From: Dactylis glomerata
Lineage: Eukaryota; Streptophyta; Magnoliopsida; Poales; Poaceae
Length of the DNA stretch: 64,000 nucleotides
Direction: 5' to 3'
Assembly: GCA_007115705.1 (NCBI GenBank)
Contig: QXEO01000156.1
Span: forward strand, 620,001 to 684,000
Part shown: positions 42,918 through 55,825 of the stretch, piece after piece
How positions within the stretch are numbered: the stretch's first letter is position 1
How the letters are laid out: each line of letters starts with the position of its first letter
Made by a program: the position numbers and the translations under genes
The notes under the pieces: generated by a model
Told to the model about the DNA's origin: nothing
Databases searched by the model: none
The model's input: the letters and a program-made list of their open reading frames with translations, nothing else

Positions 42918-45194
42918 TGATACGTCTCAAACGTATCCATAATTTTTGATGCTCCATGCTTGTTTTTACACCATTTGCCTAATATTTCGTTACACTTCGT
43001 GGTGTTTTTATGCGATTTCCGGAACTAACCTATTGACAAGATGCCACAGTGCCAGTTCCCTATTTTTTGCTGTTTTTATGTTTCAGAAAAGCTACACAGG
43101 AAATATTCTCGGAATTGGACGAAACAAGTTCCTGAAGTCTTATTTTTCTCGGAAGCTTCCCGAGATCTGAAGAGGCGAAGGAGAGGGGCCACAGGCCGCC
43201 CTCACACCAGGCTCGCGCGGCCTGCCCCTGGCCCGCGCCACCTAGGTGTGAGGAGGCCCTGGCTGCCCCTTGACGACGCCCCTTCGCCTATAAGAAGCCT
43301 CGGGACGGAAAACCCTAGGGGAATCGGCAATTTTCCAGAAGCAGTTCCGCAGCTCCGCCGCCGCCGTCGACGAATTTCGGGGGACAGAAGTCTCTGTTCC
43401 GGCACCCTGCCGGGACGGGGAAGTGCCCCCGAAGCCATCTCCATCGGTCTCCATCGCCGTCTCCGCCGTCTCCATCGACCTCACCGTCATCTCCATCAAC
43501 CTTGCTGTCTCCTATGATGAGGAGGGAGTAGTTCATCCCCGGGGCTGAGGGCTCTACCGGTAGCTATGTGATTCACCTCTCTCTCCCATGATGTGATCTT
43601 TATGTGATCGTGAGCTTTGTATCATGTTGAACAAGTAGATGTTATTATTCAGATATTATGTGTACTCTAGTGATGTTATTAAAGTAATCTATTCCTCCTG
43701 CCATGGTGTAACGGTGACAGTGCATGCATCATGGTGGTACTTGGTCTAGGCTACGATTGTGATCTCTTATGGATTATGAGAATAATTATCGCTATGATAG
43801 TATTGTAGTGATCTATTCCTCCTTTCATGGTGTAATGTTGACAGTGTGTGCACCGTGTTAGTACTTGTTCTAAGTTGCAATAATATCTATCTTGAGTTAT
43901 GCTTTGATTTGGATATCTCTATGAGTGGTGTTTGTCAAGTACTTGATGAACTTTAAGGGGTGCTTCTGTAGCCACTACGCAATGATTAGTGTTATTCAAT
44001 AGGAGAGTAATTCAGAGTACCATAGTGAAGAGAAGTTTTCTATTTGTTCAATCATGTTATATTTGCTGGGAGTGTGTCCACTAGTGAAAGTATGATCCCT
44101 AGGCCTTATTTCCAAGCATTGCACACCGTTTGCTTACTGTTTTGTTACATGTTTGCTCGCAGCGATACTTATTTCATATTACAATTGCTACTCATAATCA
44201 TCACTGCCGCTTGTATTTCAGTATCTCTTCGCCGAACTAGTGCACCTATACATCTGACAAGTGTATTGGGTGTGTTGGGGACACAAGAGACTTTCTATAT
44301 CATAATTGCAGGGTTGTTTGAGAGGGATAGCTTTGACCTCTTCCTCCCTGAGTTCGATAAACCTTGGGTGATCCACTTAAGGGAAACTTGTTGCTGCTCT
44401 ACAAACCTCTGCACTTGGAGGCCCAACACTGTCTACACACTAGTGGAAAAAGGCTTATAGATAGATGTTTTACTAGTGGAGCACATTATTCAATATGCTC
44501 CACTAGTATTTACTAGTGGCGCATTTTCAAATATGCTCCACTGATAATTTTTTACTAGTGGCGCATATTGTTCAGAATGCGCCACCAATATTCACGTGGG
44601 ACCCACCAGAAGGGACCTGCCAGGGTTATGCGTGGCGCATATTGCAATATGCGCCAATGATAATTCATATATCAATGGCGCATATTGAATATGCGCCACC
44701 AATAATTCATATATCAGTGGCGCATATTGAATATGCGCCACGCATATTGAATATGCGCCACGCATAACATGATTTTTTTTTCACCCGCCACACCCACCCC
44801 CAGTGGGTCGCCTTTTTAGTCTTCTAAAAAATAAAATAAAATGATAAAAGGTTTGAAAAAAATTCAAAAAATCAGATTTAGTTATGTTATGTGATCTAGT
44901 AAGTAAGAAAAATAATAAACATGAATTTTGATATTTTTACAAAAAAACTTTATGTCTCGGTAAAACGACCATAACTTTTGCATACGAAGTAGGATTAAAA
45001 AGTTTTTTATATGAAAAAGTATCTACACGAAAAGTTACATCCGAATTCAACATCTATGGTCGTTTTGACAAATTTTAGAATCTCAAAATTCAAAAGGGGA
45101 AATAGACTTTTTCGCACTTTCATATTTTCAAATTTTTATTTTTATTTTTATTTGTAGATCAAAATTTATATTGGATTAAACTTTTGGATTAGTT

Positions 45195-46130
45195 ATATAC
45201 ACACATATAGCACACATGCAGATATATACACACATATACGCACATATACGCACACATACACACATATACGCACTTATATGCACTTATATATGCACACATG
45301 CATACATATACACACATATACACACATATACACACACATATACACACATGTACATACACATATACGCACATGTACGCACACATACAAACACATATACGTA
45401 CATGCACACATATACACACACATATACACATATGTACACACACATATACACATATGTACACACACATATACGCACATAAATACACACATATACGCACTTA
45501 TATATGCACACATGCATACATATACACAGATATACACACATATATACACACATGTACATACACATATACGCACATGTACACACACATATACACACTTATA
45601 TATGCACACATGCATACATATACACATATATACACACATATACACACATATACACACACATATATACACATATATACACATATACACACATATACACACA
45701 TGTACATACACATATACGCACATATACGCACACATACGCACACATATACGCACATGCACACATATACACACATACACACACATATACACACATGTACACA
45801 CACATATACGCATACATACACACACATATACGCACTTATATATGCACACATACATACATATATACACATATACACACATACACACACACATACACACACA
45901 TACACATACATATACACATATATACACACATAGACGCACATATACACACTTATATATGCACACATGCATATATATACACACATATATGCACACATACACA
46001 CACATATACGCACATATACGTAGATATATTAATACATATACACACACATATACATAATACATATACACATACACACACATATACACACATATACGCACAT
46101 ATGTGCCATATACATACAAACACACACAAG
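45195..46130. repeat. Microsatellite-like array (acacatata family)
   Basis: About 0.94 kb of irregular cacatatacacacatatacg units mixed with longer units containing gcacttatatatgcacacat, repeated five to six times. Open frames on both strands encode only His/Tyr/Thr or Cys/Val/Tyr repeats and are artefacts. Confidence 0.93.
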
Positions 46131-46195
46131 CACACATAGGCCTTAAGAGGATTGATATGATAGTAATATCAATAAGAACTTGGGTAGGTTAGGGA

Positions 46196-46276
46196 TAGCT
46201 CATCCAAATAGAATGGAGAAGTTAAGCGTGCTCAGCCCGGAGTAGTCTAAGGATGGGTGACCTAGCGGGAAGTCAA
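46196..46276 (+). other. 5S rRNA-derived segment inside the CACTA element
   Basis: gaagttaagcgtgct-like (gagaagttaagcgtgctc, 46216-46232), gagtagt (46240-46246) and aggatgggtgacct (46250-46263), followed by gcgggaagtc, appear in the order and at nearly the spacing of plant 5S rRNA. They include the A-box and C-box of the internal RNA polymerase III promoter. The first about 40 bases of 5S are weakly or not conserved. It is not a functional 5S gene; it is probably a captured fragment. Confidence 0.75.
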
Positions 46277-46643
46277 GAAATTCGATGCGATTTGAAAATG
46301 TTCCTGATGTGATAAAATCCTCAAAAAATTGAAATACAATAGTTTTTTCACATTATTTCGATTTTTTAGATTTTCAAAAAAAAATTGGTTTTTTTCGATT
46401 TTTTAATTTTTTTTGAATTTTTTGAATTTTCACAGGCTACTAGTGGCGCATATAGCCAATATGCGCCACGCATAATTTGCCTATGCGTGGCGCATATTGA
46501 AATGCGCCACTGATAAATTGTTACTAGTGGCGTGGCAATGGTGGCGCATCCCATATGCGCCACACATAAGCCAAAATAATGCGCCACCAATAGCCTTTTT
46601 TCCACTAGTGACAAGAACAGAAGCATGTGTAGACATCAATTGG

Positions 46644-47526
46644 CGCTTGTGAACTTGAAGATATTGATGTGGTTGTTCAGCTTGCTAACAGAGAGACTGT
46701 TTGGCCTCTTGGTATTGTTCGAGATGTGGAAGTTCTTTGCGGTAAGACTAAATACCCTACTGATTTTCTAGTACTTGGTAAGGAGGCTAGTAAAACTTGT
46801 CCTATTATTTTTGGTAGACCATTTTTGAACACCTGTGGCGCCGTGATAGATTATAAGAAGGAGAAAATCTTTACTAAGTTTAATGGAGAGTCTTATGAGT
46901 TTAATTTTTCCAAGTTTGCTAAGACTTCTTTTGAAAATGATACGCCTAATGAAAATTTTCGAGTTGAACAACTTGCTTCTATTGCTCTTGCTCCTAATAA
47001 TGCCTTGCAGCAATTCATGGAAGATCACGAAAGTGATGTTTTCAGCAAGGAAAGAGAAGAGATTGACGATATTCTTCTTCGTCAACCACCATTAATCAAG
47101 CATAATCTACCTGTGGAGGATCTTGGTACCGCTTTGCCACCTAAGGAAGATCCTGTGTTCGAATTAAAGCCTTTGCCTGATAATCTTAAATATGCTTATA
47201 TAGATGATAAGAAAATATATCCTGTTATTATTAGCTCTAAACTTTCAGGAAAGGAAGAAGAAAGACTATTGGAGATATTGAGGAAACACCGAGGAGCTAT
47301 GGGATATACTCTTGATGATTTAAAAGGGATTTCTCTCACTTTATGTCAGCATGCCATTAATATGGAGAAAGACGCGAAGCCAGTCGTGGAGCATCAACGC
47401 CGCCTAATTCCCAAGATGAAGGATGTGGTAAGAAATGAGGTATTAAAGCTCCTTGATGCTGGTATTATTTATCATATTGCTGATAGTAGATGAGTTAGTC
47501 CTGTTCATTGTGTTCCTAAGAAAGGA
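46644..47526 (+). pseudogene. Element C protease C-terminus and RT N-terminus
   Basis: The frame resumes with ACELEDIDVVVQLANRE. The protease end is FLVLGKEASKTCPIIFGRPF; then comes the linker to RT (KHRGAMGYTLDDLKGISLTL and HQRRLIPKMKDVVRNEVLKL). Two defects follow: TGA at 47491-47493, where related elements have Trp (DSRWVSPVHCVPKKGG), and a one-base loss near 47526, after which the next segment continues in another frame. Confidence 0.87.
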
Positions 47527-47528
47527 GT

Positions 47529-48716
47529 ATGACTGTTGTGCCTAATGAGAATAACGAGCTTATTCCTCAAAGGGTAGTAGTTGGTTATAGGATGTGCATT
47601 GATTATAGGAAGGTAAACAAAGTTACTAAGAAAGATCATTACCCTTTACCATTTATAGATCAGATGCTAGAAAGGTTGTCTAAGAAGACTCATTTTTGTT
47701 TCCTTGATGGTTATTCTGGTTTTTCTCAAATTGCTGTTAAGAAGGATGATCAAGAGAAAACCACTTTTACTTGTCCTTATGGAACTTATGCTTATAGACG
47801 TATGCCATTTGGTTTATGCAATGCTCCTGCTACTTTTCAAAGATGCATGTCTGCTATTTTTCATGGCTTTTGTGAAGAAATTGTGGAGGTCTTCATGGAC
47901 GATTTCTCCGTCTATGGAACTTCTTTTGATAATTGTTTGCACAACCTTGATAAAGTTTTGCAGAGGTGCGAAGAAACTAACCTTGTTCTTAATTGGGAGA
48001 AATGCCACTTTATGGTAAATGAAGGAATTGTCCTTGGACATAAAATTTCTGAAAGAGGTATTGAAGTTGACAGAGCAAAAGTGGAGGCAATCGAGAAAAT
48101 GCCCTGTCCCAGAGATGTTAAAGGTATTCATAGTATTCTTGGTCATGCTGGTTTCTATAGGAGGTTTATTAAAGATTTCTCTAAGATTTCAAAGCCTCTT
48201 ACTAATCTTCTTCAAAAGGATGTACCATTTGTCTTTGATGATGATTGTAAGGAAGCTTTTGAAACTCTTAAGAAGGCTTTAACTACTGCTCCTATTGTTC
48301 AACCACCTGATTGGAATTTACCTTTTGAAATTATGTGTGATGCTAGTGATTTTGCTGTTGGTGCTGTTCTTGGACAGCGCGTTGATAATAAGTTGAATGT
48401 TATTCATTATGCTAGTAAGACTCTTGATGCTGCTCAAAAGAATTATGCTACTACTGAGAAAGATAGATCTTACATTGTTGATTCTAAAGTTACTATTCAT
48501 ACTGATCATGCTGCTATTAGATATCTTATGACTAAGAAGGATGCTAAGCCTAGGCTTATTAGATGGGTGTTGCTTTTACAAGAATTTGATTTGCATATCG
48601 TAGATAGGAAAGGTGCTGAAAATCCTGTGGCTGACAACTTGTCTAGGTTGGAAAACATTTCTTTTGATCCTATTCCTGTTAACGATAGTTTTCCAAATGA
48701 CAGTTGGCTGCAATAA
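47529..48716 (+). pseudogene. pol: Element C reverse transcriptase and RNase H
   Basis: 395 codons. RT motifs are YRMCIDYRKVN, HYPLPFIDQMLERL, FCFLDGYSGFSQI, YAYRRMPFGLCNAPATFQRC and the catalytic FMDDFSVYG (about residues 117-125). The RT thumb and connection lead to RNase H with FEIMCDASDFAVGAVLGQ, VIHYASKTL, IHTDHAAIRYL and GAENPVADNLSRL. The RT and RNase H active-site acids are present. It ends at a frameshift at about 48704-48716, where the integrase frame begins. It copied element RNA into DNA when intact. Confidence 0.92.
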
Positions 48717-49405
48717 ATGTAACTTCGCGAGACCTTCCTTGGTATGCTGATTATGCTAACTTTATTGTTTCCAAGTATTTGCCTCCAACCTTTACAGCTC
48801 AGCAAAGAAGAAAATTCTTTTATGATTTGAGGCATTACTTTTGGGATGACCCACATTTATATAAAGAAGGAGTTGATGGTATTATGAGAAGATGCGTACC
48901 GGAATATGAGCAACAAGAGATATTAAGAAAATGCCATAGCAGTGCTTATGGAGGGCATCATGCTGGAGATAGAACCGCGCAAAAGGTTCTACAATCAGGT
49001 TTTTATTGGCCAACCCTCTTTAAAGATGCCAGAAGGTATGTTTTATCTTGTGATGAATGTCAAAGAGTTGGTAATATTTCTAGACGCAATGAAATGCCTA
49101 TGAGTTACACTCTTGTTATTGAACCATTTGATTGTTGGGGATTTGACTTTATGGGTTCTTTTCCTCCTTCAAAAGGCTATACCCATATACTTGTTGCTAT
49201 TGATTATGTTACTAAATGGGTAGAAGCCATACCTACAAAGAGTGCCGATGGTGAGACTTCGTTAAAAATGCTCAAGGATGTTATTTTTCCTAGGTTTGGT
49301 GTGCCTAGATATCTTATGACTGACGGAGGTTCTCATTTTATTCACGGTGGTTTTAGAAAAACTCTTGCTAAATATGATGTTAATCATAGAATTGCTTCTG
49401 CTTAT
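48704..49405 (+). pseudogene. Element C integrase, N-terminal and core part (split by A3)
   Basis: It begins LAAINVTSRDLPWYADYANF. The HHCC zinc-binding part is HSSAYGGHHAGDRTAQ with CDECQRVG. The catalytic core starts with WGFDFMGSFP (first Asp) and MTDGGSHF (second Asp). The third acidic residue follows in the part after A3 (SGQVELSNREIKS). The frame breaks at the A3 target cttat (49401-49405) and rejoins at 56865. Confidence 0.9.
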
Positions 49406-50951
49406 TGATACGTCTCCAACGTATCTATAATTTTTGATGCTCCATGCTTGTTTTTACACCATTTGCCTATTGTTTCGTTACACTTAGTGGCACTTTTATG
49501 CATTTTCCGGAACTAACCTATTAACGAGTTGCCACAGTGCCAGTTCCCTGTTTTCTGCTGTTTTTGTGTTTCAGAGTGATACACAGGAAATATTCTCGGA
49601 ATTGGACGAAACAAGTTCCTGAAGTCTTATTTTACCCGGAAGCTTCCAGAGATCCGAAGGAGAGCTGGAGGGGGCCCACCAGGGCCCCACATGCAGGGGC
49701 GGCGCGGCCAGGCCCCTGGCCGCGCGGGCCCCGCGTGAGGGCGCCTGGCTCCCCCTCTGACGACGCCCCTTCGCCTATAAAGACCCCCCGACAGAAAAAA
49801 CCTAAGTACCCGATCAGATTTCCAGAAAGAGTTCCGCAGCTCCGCCGCCATCGCCGACGAATTTTGGGGGACAGAAGTCTCTGTTCCGGCACCCTGCCGG
49901 GACGGGGAAGTGCCCCCGGAGCCATCTCCATCAGTCTCCATCGCCGTCTCCGCCGTCTCCATCGACCTCACCGCCATCTCCATCAACCTTGCTATCTCCT
50001 ATGATGAGGAGGGAGTAGTTCATCCCCGGGGCTGAGGGCTCTACTGGTAGCTATGTGGTTCACCTCTCTCTCCCATGATGTGATCTTTATGTGATCGTGA
50101 GCTTTGTATCATGTTGAACAAGTAGATGTTATTATTCAGATATTATGTGTACTCTAGTGGTATTATTAAAGTAATCTATTCCTCCTGCCATGGTGTAACA
50201 GTGACAGTGCGTGCATCATGGTGGTACTTGGTTTAGGCTATGATTGTGATCTCTTGTGGATTATGAGAGTAATTATTACTATGATAGTATTGAAGTGATC
50301 TATTCCTCCTTTCATGGTGTAATGTTGACAGTGTGTGCACCGTGTTAATACTTGGTCTAAGTTGCAATAATATTATCTTGAGTTGTGCTTTGATTTGATT
50401 TGGATATCTCTATGAGTGGTGTTTGTCAAGTACTTGATGAACTTTAAGGGGTGCTTCTGTAGCCACTACACAATGATTAGTGTTATTCAATAGGAGAGTA
50501 ATTCAGAGTACCATAGTGGAGAGAAGTTGTTTATTTGTTCAATCATGTTATATTGTTGGGAGTGTGTCCACTAGTGAAAGTATGATCCCTAGGCCTTGTT
50601 TCCAAGCATTGCACACCGTTTACTTGCTATTTTGTTACTTGTTTGCTCGCAGCGATATTTATTTCACATCACGTTTGCTACTTATAATCATCTATACCAC
50701 TTGTATTTCACTATCTCTTCGCCGAACTAGTGCACCTATACATTTGACAAGTGTATTGGGTGTGTTGGGGACACAAGAGACTTTCTGTATCGTAATTGCA
50801 GGGTTGCTTGAGAGGGATAGCTTTGACCTCTTCCTCCATGAGTTCGATAAACCTTGGGTGATCCACTTAAGGGAAACTTGCTGCTGTTCTACAAACCTCT
50901 GCACTTGGAGGCCCAACAAGTGTCTACAAGAATAGAAGTGCGTAGACATCA
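49406..50951 (+). repeat. 5' LTR of A3
   Basis: It runs TGATACGTCTCCAACG...TAGACATCA, 1546 bp. The GC-rich inverted repeat is at about 49685-49740 and the TATA box cctataaagacc near 49774. Confidence 0.92.
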
Positions 50952-50961
50952 AGCTCTTTTC

Positions 50962-50979
50962 TGGCGCCGTTGCCGGGGA
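50962..50979 (+). promoter_or_regulatory. Primer binding site of A3 (tRNA-Asp type)
   Basis: TGGCGCCGTTGCCGGGGA, ten bases after the LTR. Confidence 0.88.
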
Positions 50980-51091
50980 GGTAAGGTAAAAGGTACTCGC
51001 ATCCTCCTGTGTGAGTGCTCGGAGTTATTTCCTTTAGATTCTGCAATTACATCTTTGTGTTTCTTGTTTTTATTTTCACTAGTTAGGCTTA

Positions 51092-53468
51092 ATGGAAAAG
51101 AAAGAGTTCTTTAGTCTTTTTCCTGATTTTAGATTTGAAGAGAAAATTGAAAATCCTTTGGAGCTTATTTCGCATAGCAATGTTATTAGTACGAATGCAT
51201 TGAATACTGTTAATGCTAATGCTATAGAAAAGTCTAAGCTTGGGGAAGCTGGCTTTGTTAAGTATGATATTTTTAGTCCCCCAGCTTTAGTGGAGAAAGT
51301 TTGCTCTGATGATATTTTACCTCCCATATGTGATGTTCCTAATGATGCTTGTGCTCCTCATCCTTTTAAAATACCTATGAAAATTGTTGATCATGTTAAG
51401 AATAACTGCTATTTAGGAGATGGAACTGTCCATCCTGGTGATCATTTGCTTTTTATACATGAATTATGTGAGTTGTTCCAGTGTGCAGGTATTTCAATGA
51501 ACCAAGTTAAGAAGAAGTTATTCTCTTTGTCACTGAAAGGCATAGCTGAGGAATGGTATCGGCTGCTTGAAGATGGTCCATCTATTGCATGGGAGGAAAT
51601 TGTGTCTCTCTTTTATTCCAAGTTTTATCCTCCAAGTGAAATTCATAAAGATCGTAATCGGATATATAACTTTTGGCCTCATGAGGGAGAAAGCATTGCC
51701 CAAGCATGGGGAAGATTGAAGTTACTAATGCATAAATGTCCTATTCATGATCTTCCCCGTAATATTATTATTAATAATTTTTATGCAAGGCTTTCAGGAC
51801 ATTACAAGGACTATCTAGATGCATGCTTTGATGGGTCTTTCACAAGCAAGGATGTCGACACCAAGTGGGGTCTGCTTGAAACAATTCAAAACAATATTGA
51901 AGGTTGGGATAGCGACAAAGGTAAAGGATCAGGTATGAATTATGAGTTTGATTGCATTAAGTCTTTCGCTGAAACTGCTAATTTTCAAGAGCTTAGTGCT
52001 AAGTATGGTCTTGATCCTCAAATTATGGTTGATTGCTTTAAAGCCTTTGCTTCCCATATAAATGTTCCTAAAGGAAATGGGGACGTGTATCATGAACCTT
52101 TTAAGGACACTTGCATAGAAAGTGATATTGTTATTGATGATTGCAATAAACATGCTCAAACTTCTAAAAGTCCTATTTCTTATAAGCATGTTAATTTTTG
52201 TGGAGTGCATAGACCTTGTGAACAGAGTTACAACAAGGAAGATTATTGCATCACCCACGCAAATGAAGAAACCAGTATGTGGCTCAAGGATCTAGATGTG
52301 CTTGGTGAATGGGTTTGTGAGCTTTATCCTTTTTCTTTGTGAATTTTGCGGTGAAAAGGGGCACTTTAATTTTCAATGCCCAATTAATCGAACGAGTACC
52401 ACAGATTTGTATTGTGATGATAAGATTACTTTCAATCAGTATGATGAGCTTACTTTGTTTTTTAATTGTGAAGAGATATCTAGAAAGATTGCTTTGGTAG
52501 ACATGAATGATGTTGATATTAATAGCACCCTTCTTGGTTGTCATCTCTATTGTGCTAAAGACCGCCTCGCAAATACTTACTTACAAGATCTTATAAAACA
52601 TGATGTTTTGCCAAGCTATGACATGACTAATAGATGTTTCGATATTATTAATAGAAAGGATGAATCCTCCAAAGTTTCTTCTGTTGTTTCTGTCAGCAAA
52701 CCAGATTATGTGGAGAAGATGCCCTTCAAGTCTCTCCCTCCTAAAGGAGAGAGTAAGAAGAAGAAGAAGAAGAGGAGGAGGAGTAAAAGGCGGGAGGACA
52801 CGGTATCTTCCCCTAAGCGTTATGATCCTGCTATAGATTATGATAATTCTGATTGGGATGATGTTCCTATGCCTATTACTTATGTTAGTGATCATGATTG
52901 GGAAAAGCACTCTACTTTTGATATTGAAAATCTTTTTGGTACCAATTCTAAGGTTAATAATTGTTGTACCATTAGTGCTATCCATGTTCCTTCTTATGAT
53001 GATATGTTTGATGAATATGCTTTGCGACATAGTAGTTCTCTATCTTGTGATGATACTAAGCCTCTAGTTTATGATGATGAGTATAATGTTTTCAATTCAC
53101 CTACTTTTGAGGAGAAAAATAGTTATGATTATAATATGCCTCCTGTCTTTGATGATTATGGTGATGAGAATAATTATTCTATTGATTCTGCTCCTACTAC
53201 TATTGTTCATGTGGGGAGTATTAATCCTTTTATGCATGTGGCTCATGATAGGGATGCTTTATGTGATAGTTATATTGTTAATTCTATTCATGATGCTACT
53301 GAAAGTTATTATGAGAGAGGGAAACATGGTTTGTTGGATCTCAACAATATTGAGTTTCCCCTCTTTATGTTGCAATTCTTGAAGTTGTACTTGTTTTGCC
53401 TTCCTATGCTTTTTGCTTTGCGCTTTCATGACTTGTCTCTTTACAAGACTATTTTTCATAGGAAGTGA
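51092..53468 (+). pseudogene. gag: A3 gag-like ORF with frameshift
   Basis: It starts MEKKEFFSLFPDF. The capsid domain is as in A2 (IPMKIVDHVKNNCYLGDGTV, FIHELCELFQCAG). An extra T in the cctttttc run near 52330 shifts the frame at ELYPF, just before the CCHC knuckle CEFCGEKGHFNFQC, which is read from the overlapping frame beginning at 52296. The second frame continues through the Lys/Arg-rich stretch and acidic tail to a stop at 53466-53468, where A1 and A2 read Trp (HRKW). No pol. Confidence 0.87.
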
Positions 53469-55825
53469 TTTAGATTTAAATGTGTTCCATACTTGCTTTT
53501 TGATGCTCTCTATTGCTTTAAATTCCTATATGGCGCCTTTCCTCAAGCGCGCCCACATGAGCATCTTTGCAAATTTCTGCGCCTAGCTCAAAGGCGTTAA
53601 AGAAAAGCACTCTTGGGAGATAACCCAATGTTTTTACATTCAGTACTTTTTCTTTTATTTTAGTCTTGGAAGTTATTACTACTGTAATGACCGCTCCTTA
53701 TCCTTTTTATTTTATTGTTGTGCCAAGAGAAGCCTCTAATTTGAGTGAGGTAAAGATTTGGGGATGTTGCTGTCCTGAAACTGTTTTCGGTGCTGCACCG
53801 TAAAAATTCATGAAAATTCTCTGTTTACTTTTGGACCTGCGATTTCTTGTGCATATGCCCCACGTTATATCCAAACTTTCATTAGTTGAACACTTTTTGA
53901 TTTGAGCAACAGAAAACCCCTCAAAAATTCGACATTTGTCAGCTGTTCTGTTTTGACAGATTTCTGCCAATATTTGTGTTTGCCGCTTTATCGCTTTCTT
54001 TTTGAGTTCTTTTGATCACGGAACTTTTGGGGAAGTTGTTACAGTAGTATCTACTATATATGTGGTGGTTTTGAGTTGAAACCTGAAGCAAATAGAGGAT
54101 TGATTATATGTTATGCTTGCACTAATGTTGCTAATAGAATTGTGTTTAGTTTTGTATGAAGGAAGTTTTCAAGTGTAGGGATTGGAGAATGATGAGATGA
54201 GTTGAAGAATGGACAAAAGCTCAAGCTTGGGGATGCCCATGCATCACCCCAGGAAATATCCAAGAAGTACAAGCGTCAAACCTTGGGGATGCCCCCGAGG
54301 CACCCCTTCTTCATCGGCAAAAATCAGGTCACCTTTCAAAACACTATATTTTTATTGCTTCATGCACTATGTGTTTTTCTTGGAGCGTCAGTTGTTTTAG
54401 TTTTCTTAGTTGGTTTAGTTTGTTTGTTTGCTGCAATAAATGGTTGGACCCCAACAAATTTCTTTCGGAGGAGATGTACTCGTTTTCATTTGCAAAGAAC
54501 GCTCTAGTTTTCACTCTTAGTAAAAATCGAGTGTTCTTCTTTTTCTGCTACTGCATTTGGTTTTCGTTTTTGCCTTGATATGCGTTCAGACCTTGTCATA
54601 TCTTTTCATCAAGGTGTATTTTTGCCTCTGATCTTTGTTGGTTTTCCTCAAAAGAGTTGGATTTAAAAAGTTCAAATGGTGTTGGAAAAGAGAAAAAGCT
54701 TTATGCAAAAAAAAGTGGTACAAGAAGGAGCTTGTGTAGACTGCGGCATAGGCTTTTGCATGTCGTGCTTGATGTCTTTTTGATAGTATGCTTAGTGGTT
54801 TTTCTGTAGCATGACTTGTCTCAAATAACTGAGATTGCTTAATGAGCCTTTGAAAGAATCATGCGTTGTTTTTAATTATTTGGAAGCATTATTTTGGTTT
54901 TCTCCTTGATGCTTTATTTGGGTTGACTTGGCGTATGCTCACACATGTTAGACTCTTACAAAGTCGCCAATAGCCTCTATGATCATTTAGTTTTTGACTT
55001 TTGATGCCATCTTATGCTTCTTTTAATGTCGCTTTGCATGATTATGGCCATTATTGCTCTCTTAGTTGGTCGCTCCCAGTCTTTTGCTAGCCCTCGCCTT
55101 GTACTGAGTATGAGCTCTACTCGTGCATCCAACTCCTAAAAACCAAGTTTGCCATTGTGTCCACTATAAATTCCTATGCATGGTATTTGTAAGCCATTCC
55201 AAGTAAATTTTCATGTGCTACCTTTCAAAAAACCTTCAAAATACTTCTCGTTTTGTGACACTGTTTTCAGCTCATGGGGACGTAGTGGTTGGATTTGCTA
55301 TCTTCCATATTGCTTATTCCAAAAAGAAAAAAAAATAAAAAATTAAAAAGGCACTCCTCCATGGAATGTGAATGTTGGTGGGCACCCGATGGAATCGGTT
55401 AGCCATGGTTGGTGAAAGGAAAAAAGGTGGGGAGGAGTGCCAAGCTTTATAAAAGAGCACAAAAAGTGCCAATCTCTCTCTCAAAAACTTGCTTCATTTT
55501 TGTATGGAAGATATTAAGAACCCCATTGCCAGTCATTGACAAAGACAACCACCTCTCAAAACCAATTTTTAATCTCTCTGTTTTACAAATGAAAAGCTCT
55601 AGCACATGTTTAATCACTGCTTCCCTCTGCGAAGGGCCTTTCTTTTACTTTTATGTTGAGTCACCACCTTCTTTCTTTATGCACCATTAAGAGAGCATAG
55701 TTGTCATTCTTAGTGTGATATGCATTGTCCCAAAGTTAATTGTTTGATTCATATTGTTGGTTTCACTTGTTCTTAAATTATTTGTATCTAGTCGCCCTCT
55801 TAAACTTGAAGGTGTCCTATGCATT
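53469..55825 (+). other. Non-coding tail of A3, truncated
   Basis: It is collinear with the tails of A1, A2 and B, including the ggggatgccc hairpin blocks near 54230-54300. It stops at tcctatgcatttat (about 55828), where the 3' LTR remnant begins. Confidence 0.75.

Larger units (their letters stand above)
44438..46610. mobile_element. Non-autonomous CACTA-type DNA transposon
   Basis: The ends are CACTAGTGGAAAAAGGCT and, reversed, CACTAGTGGAAAAAAGGCT. The 3-bp TSD aca is at 44435-44437 and 46611-46613, and the undisturbed site is visible in other type-A LTRs (gtctacaagaacag). Subterminal regions (44460-44765 and 46430-46605) carry many direct and inverted copies of tggcgcatattgaatatgcg. A pair gtaaaacgaccata / tatggtcgttttgac flanks 44957-45070. 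2173 bp, no transposase. Inside are a long microsatellite and a 5S-like segment. Confidence 0.92.
29706..46638 (+). mobile_element. Element A1: type-A LTR retrotransposon with DNA transposons in both LTRs
   Basis: TSD attgg at 29701-29705 and 46639-46643. The 5' LTR (29706-39341) is opened by an hAT element and the 3' LTR (42918-46638) by a CACTA element. Without the insertions each LTR is 1545 bp. The interior (39342-42917) has a primer site, a gag reading frame lacking its capsid domain, and the non-coding tail. It sits in the protease region of C. Confidence 0.93.
42918..46638 (+). repeat. 3' LTR of A1, split by a CACTA element
   Basis: The parts are 42918-44437 and 46614-46638 (1545 bp joined). 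It ends TAGACATCA followed by the TSD attgg. Confidence 0.92.

Noticed and set aside
45189..46139. Several open frames up to 287 codons on both strands
   Set aside because: They are translations of the cacatatac microsatellite and consist of simple His/Tyr/Thr or Cys/Val/Tyr repeats.
46196..46276. Functional 5S rRNA gene
   Set aside because: The first third is not conserved and internal differences are many, although the control boxes remain.
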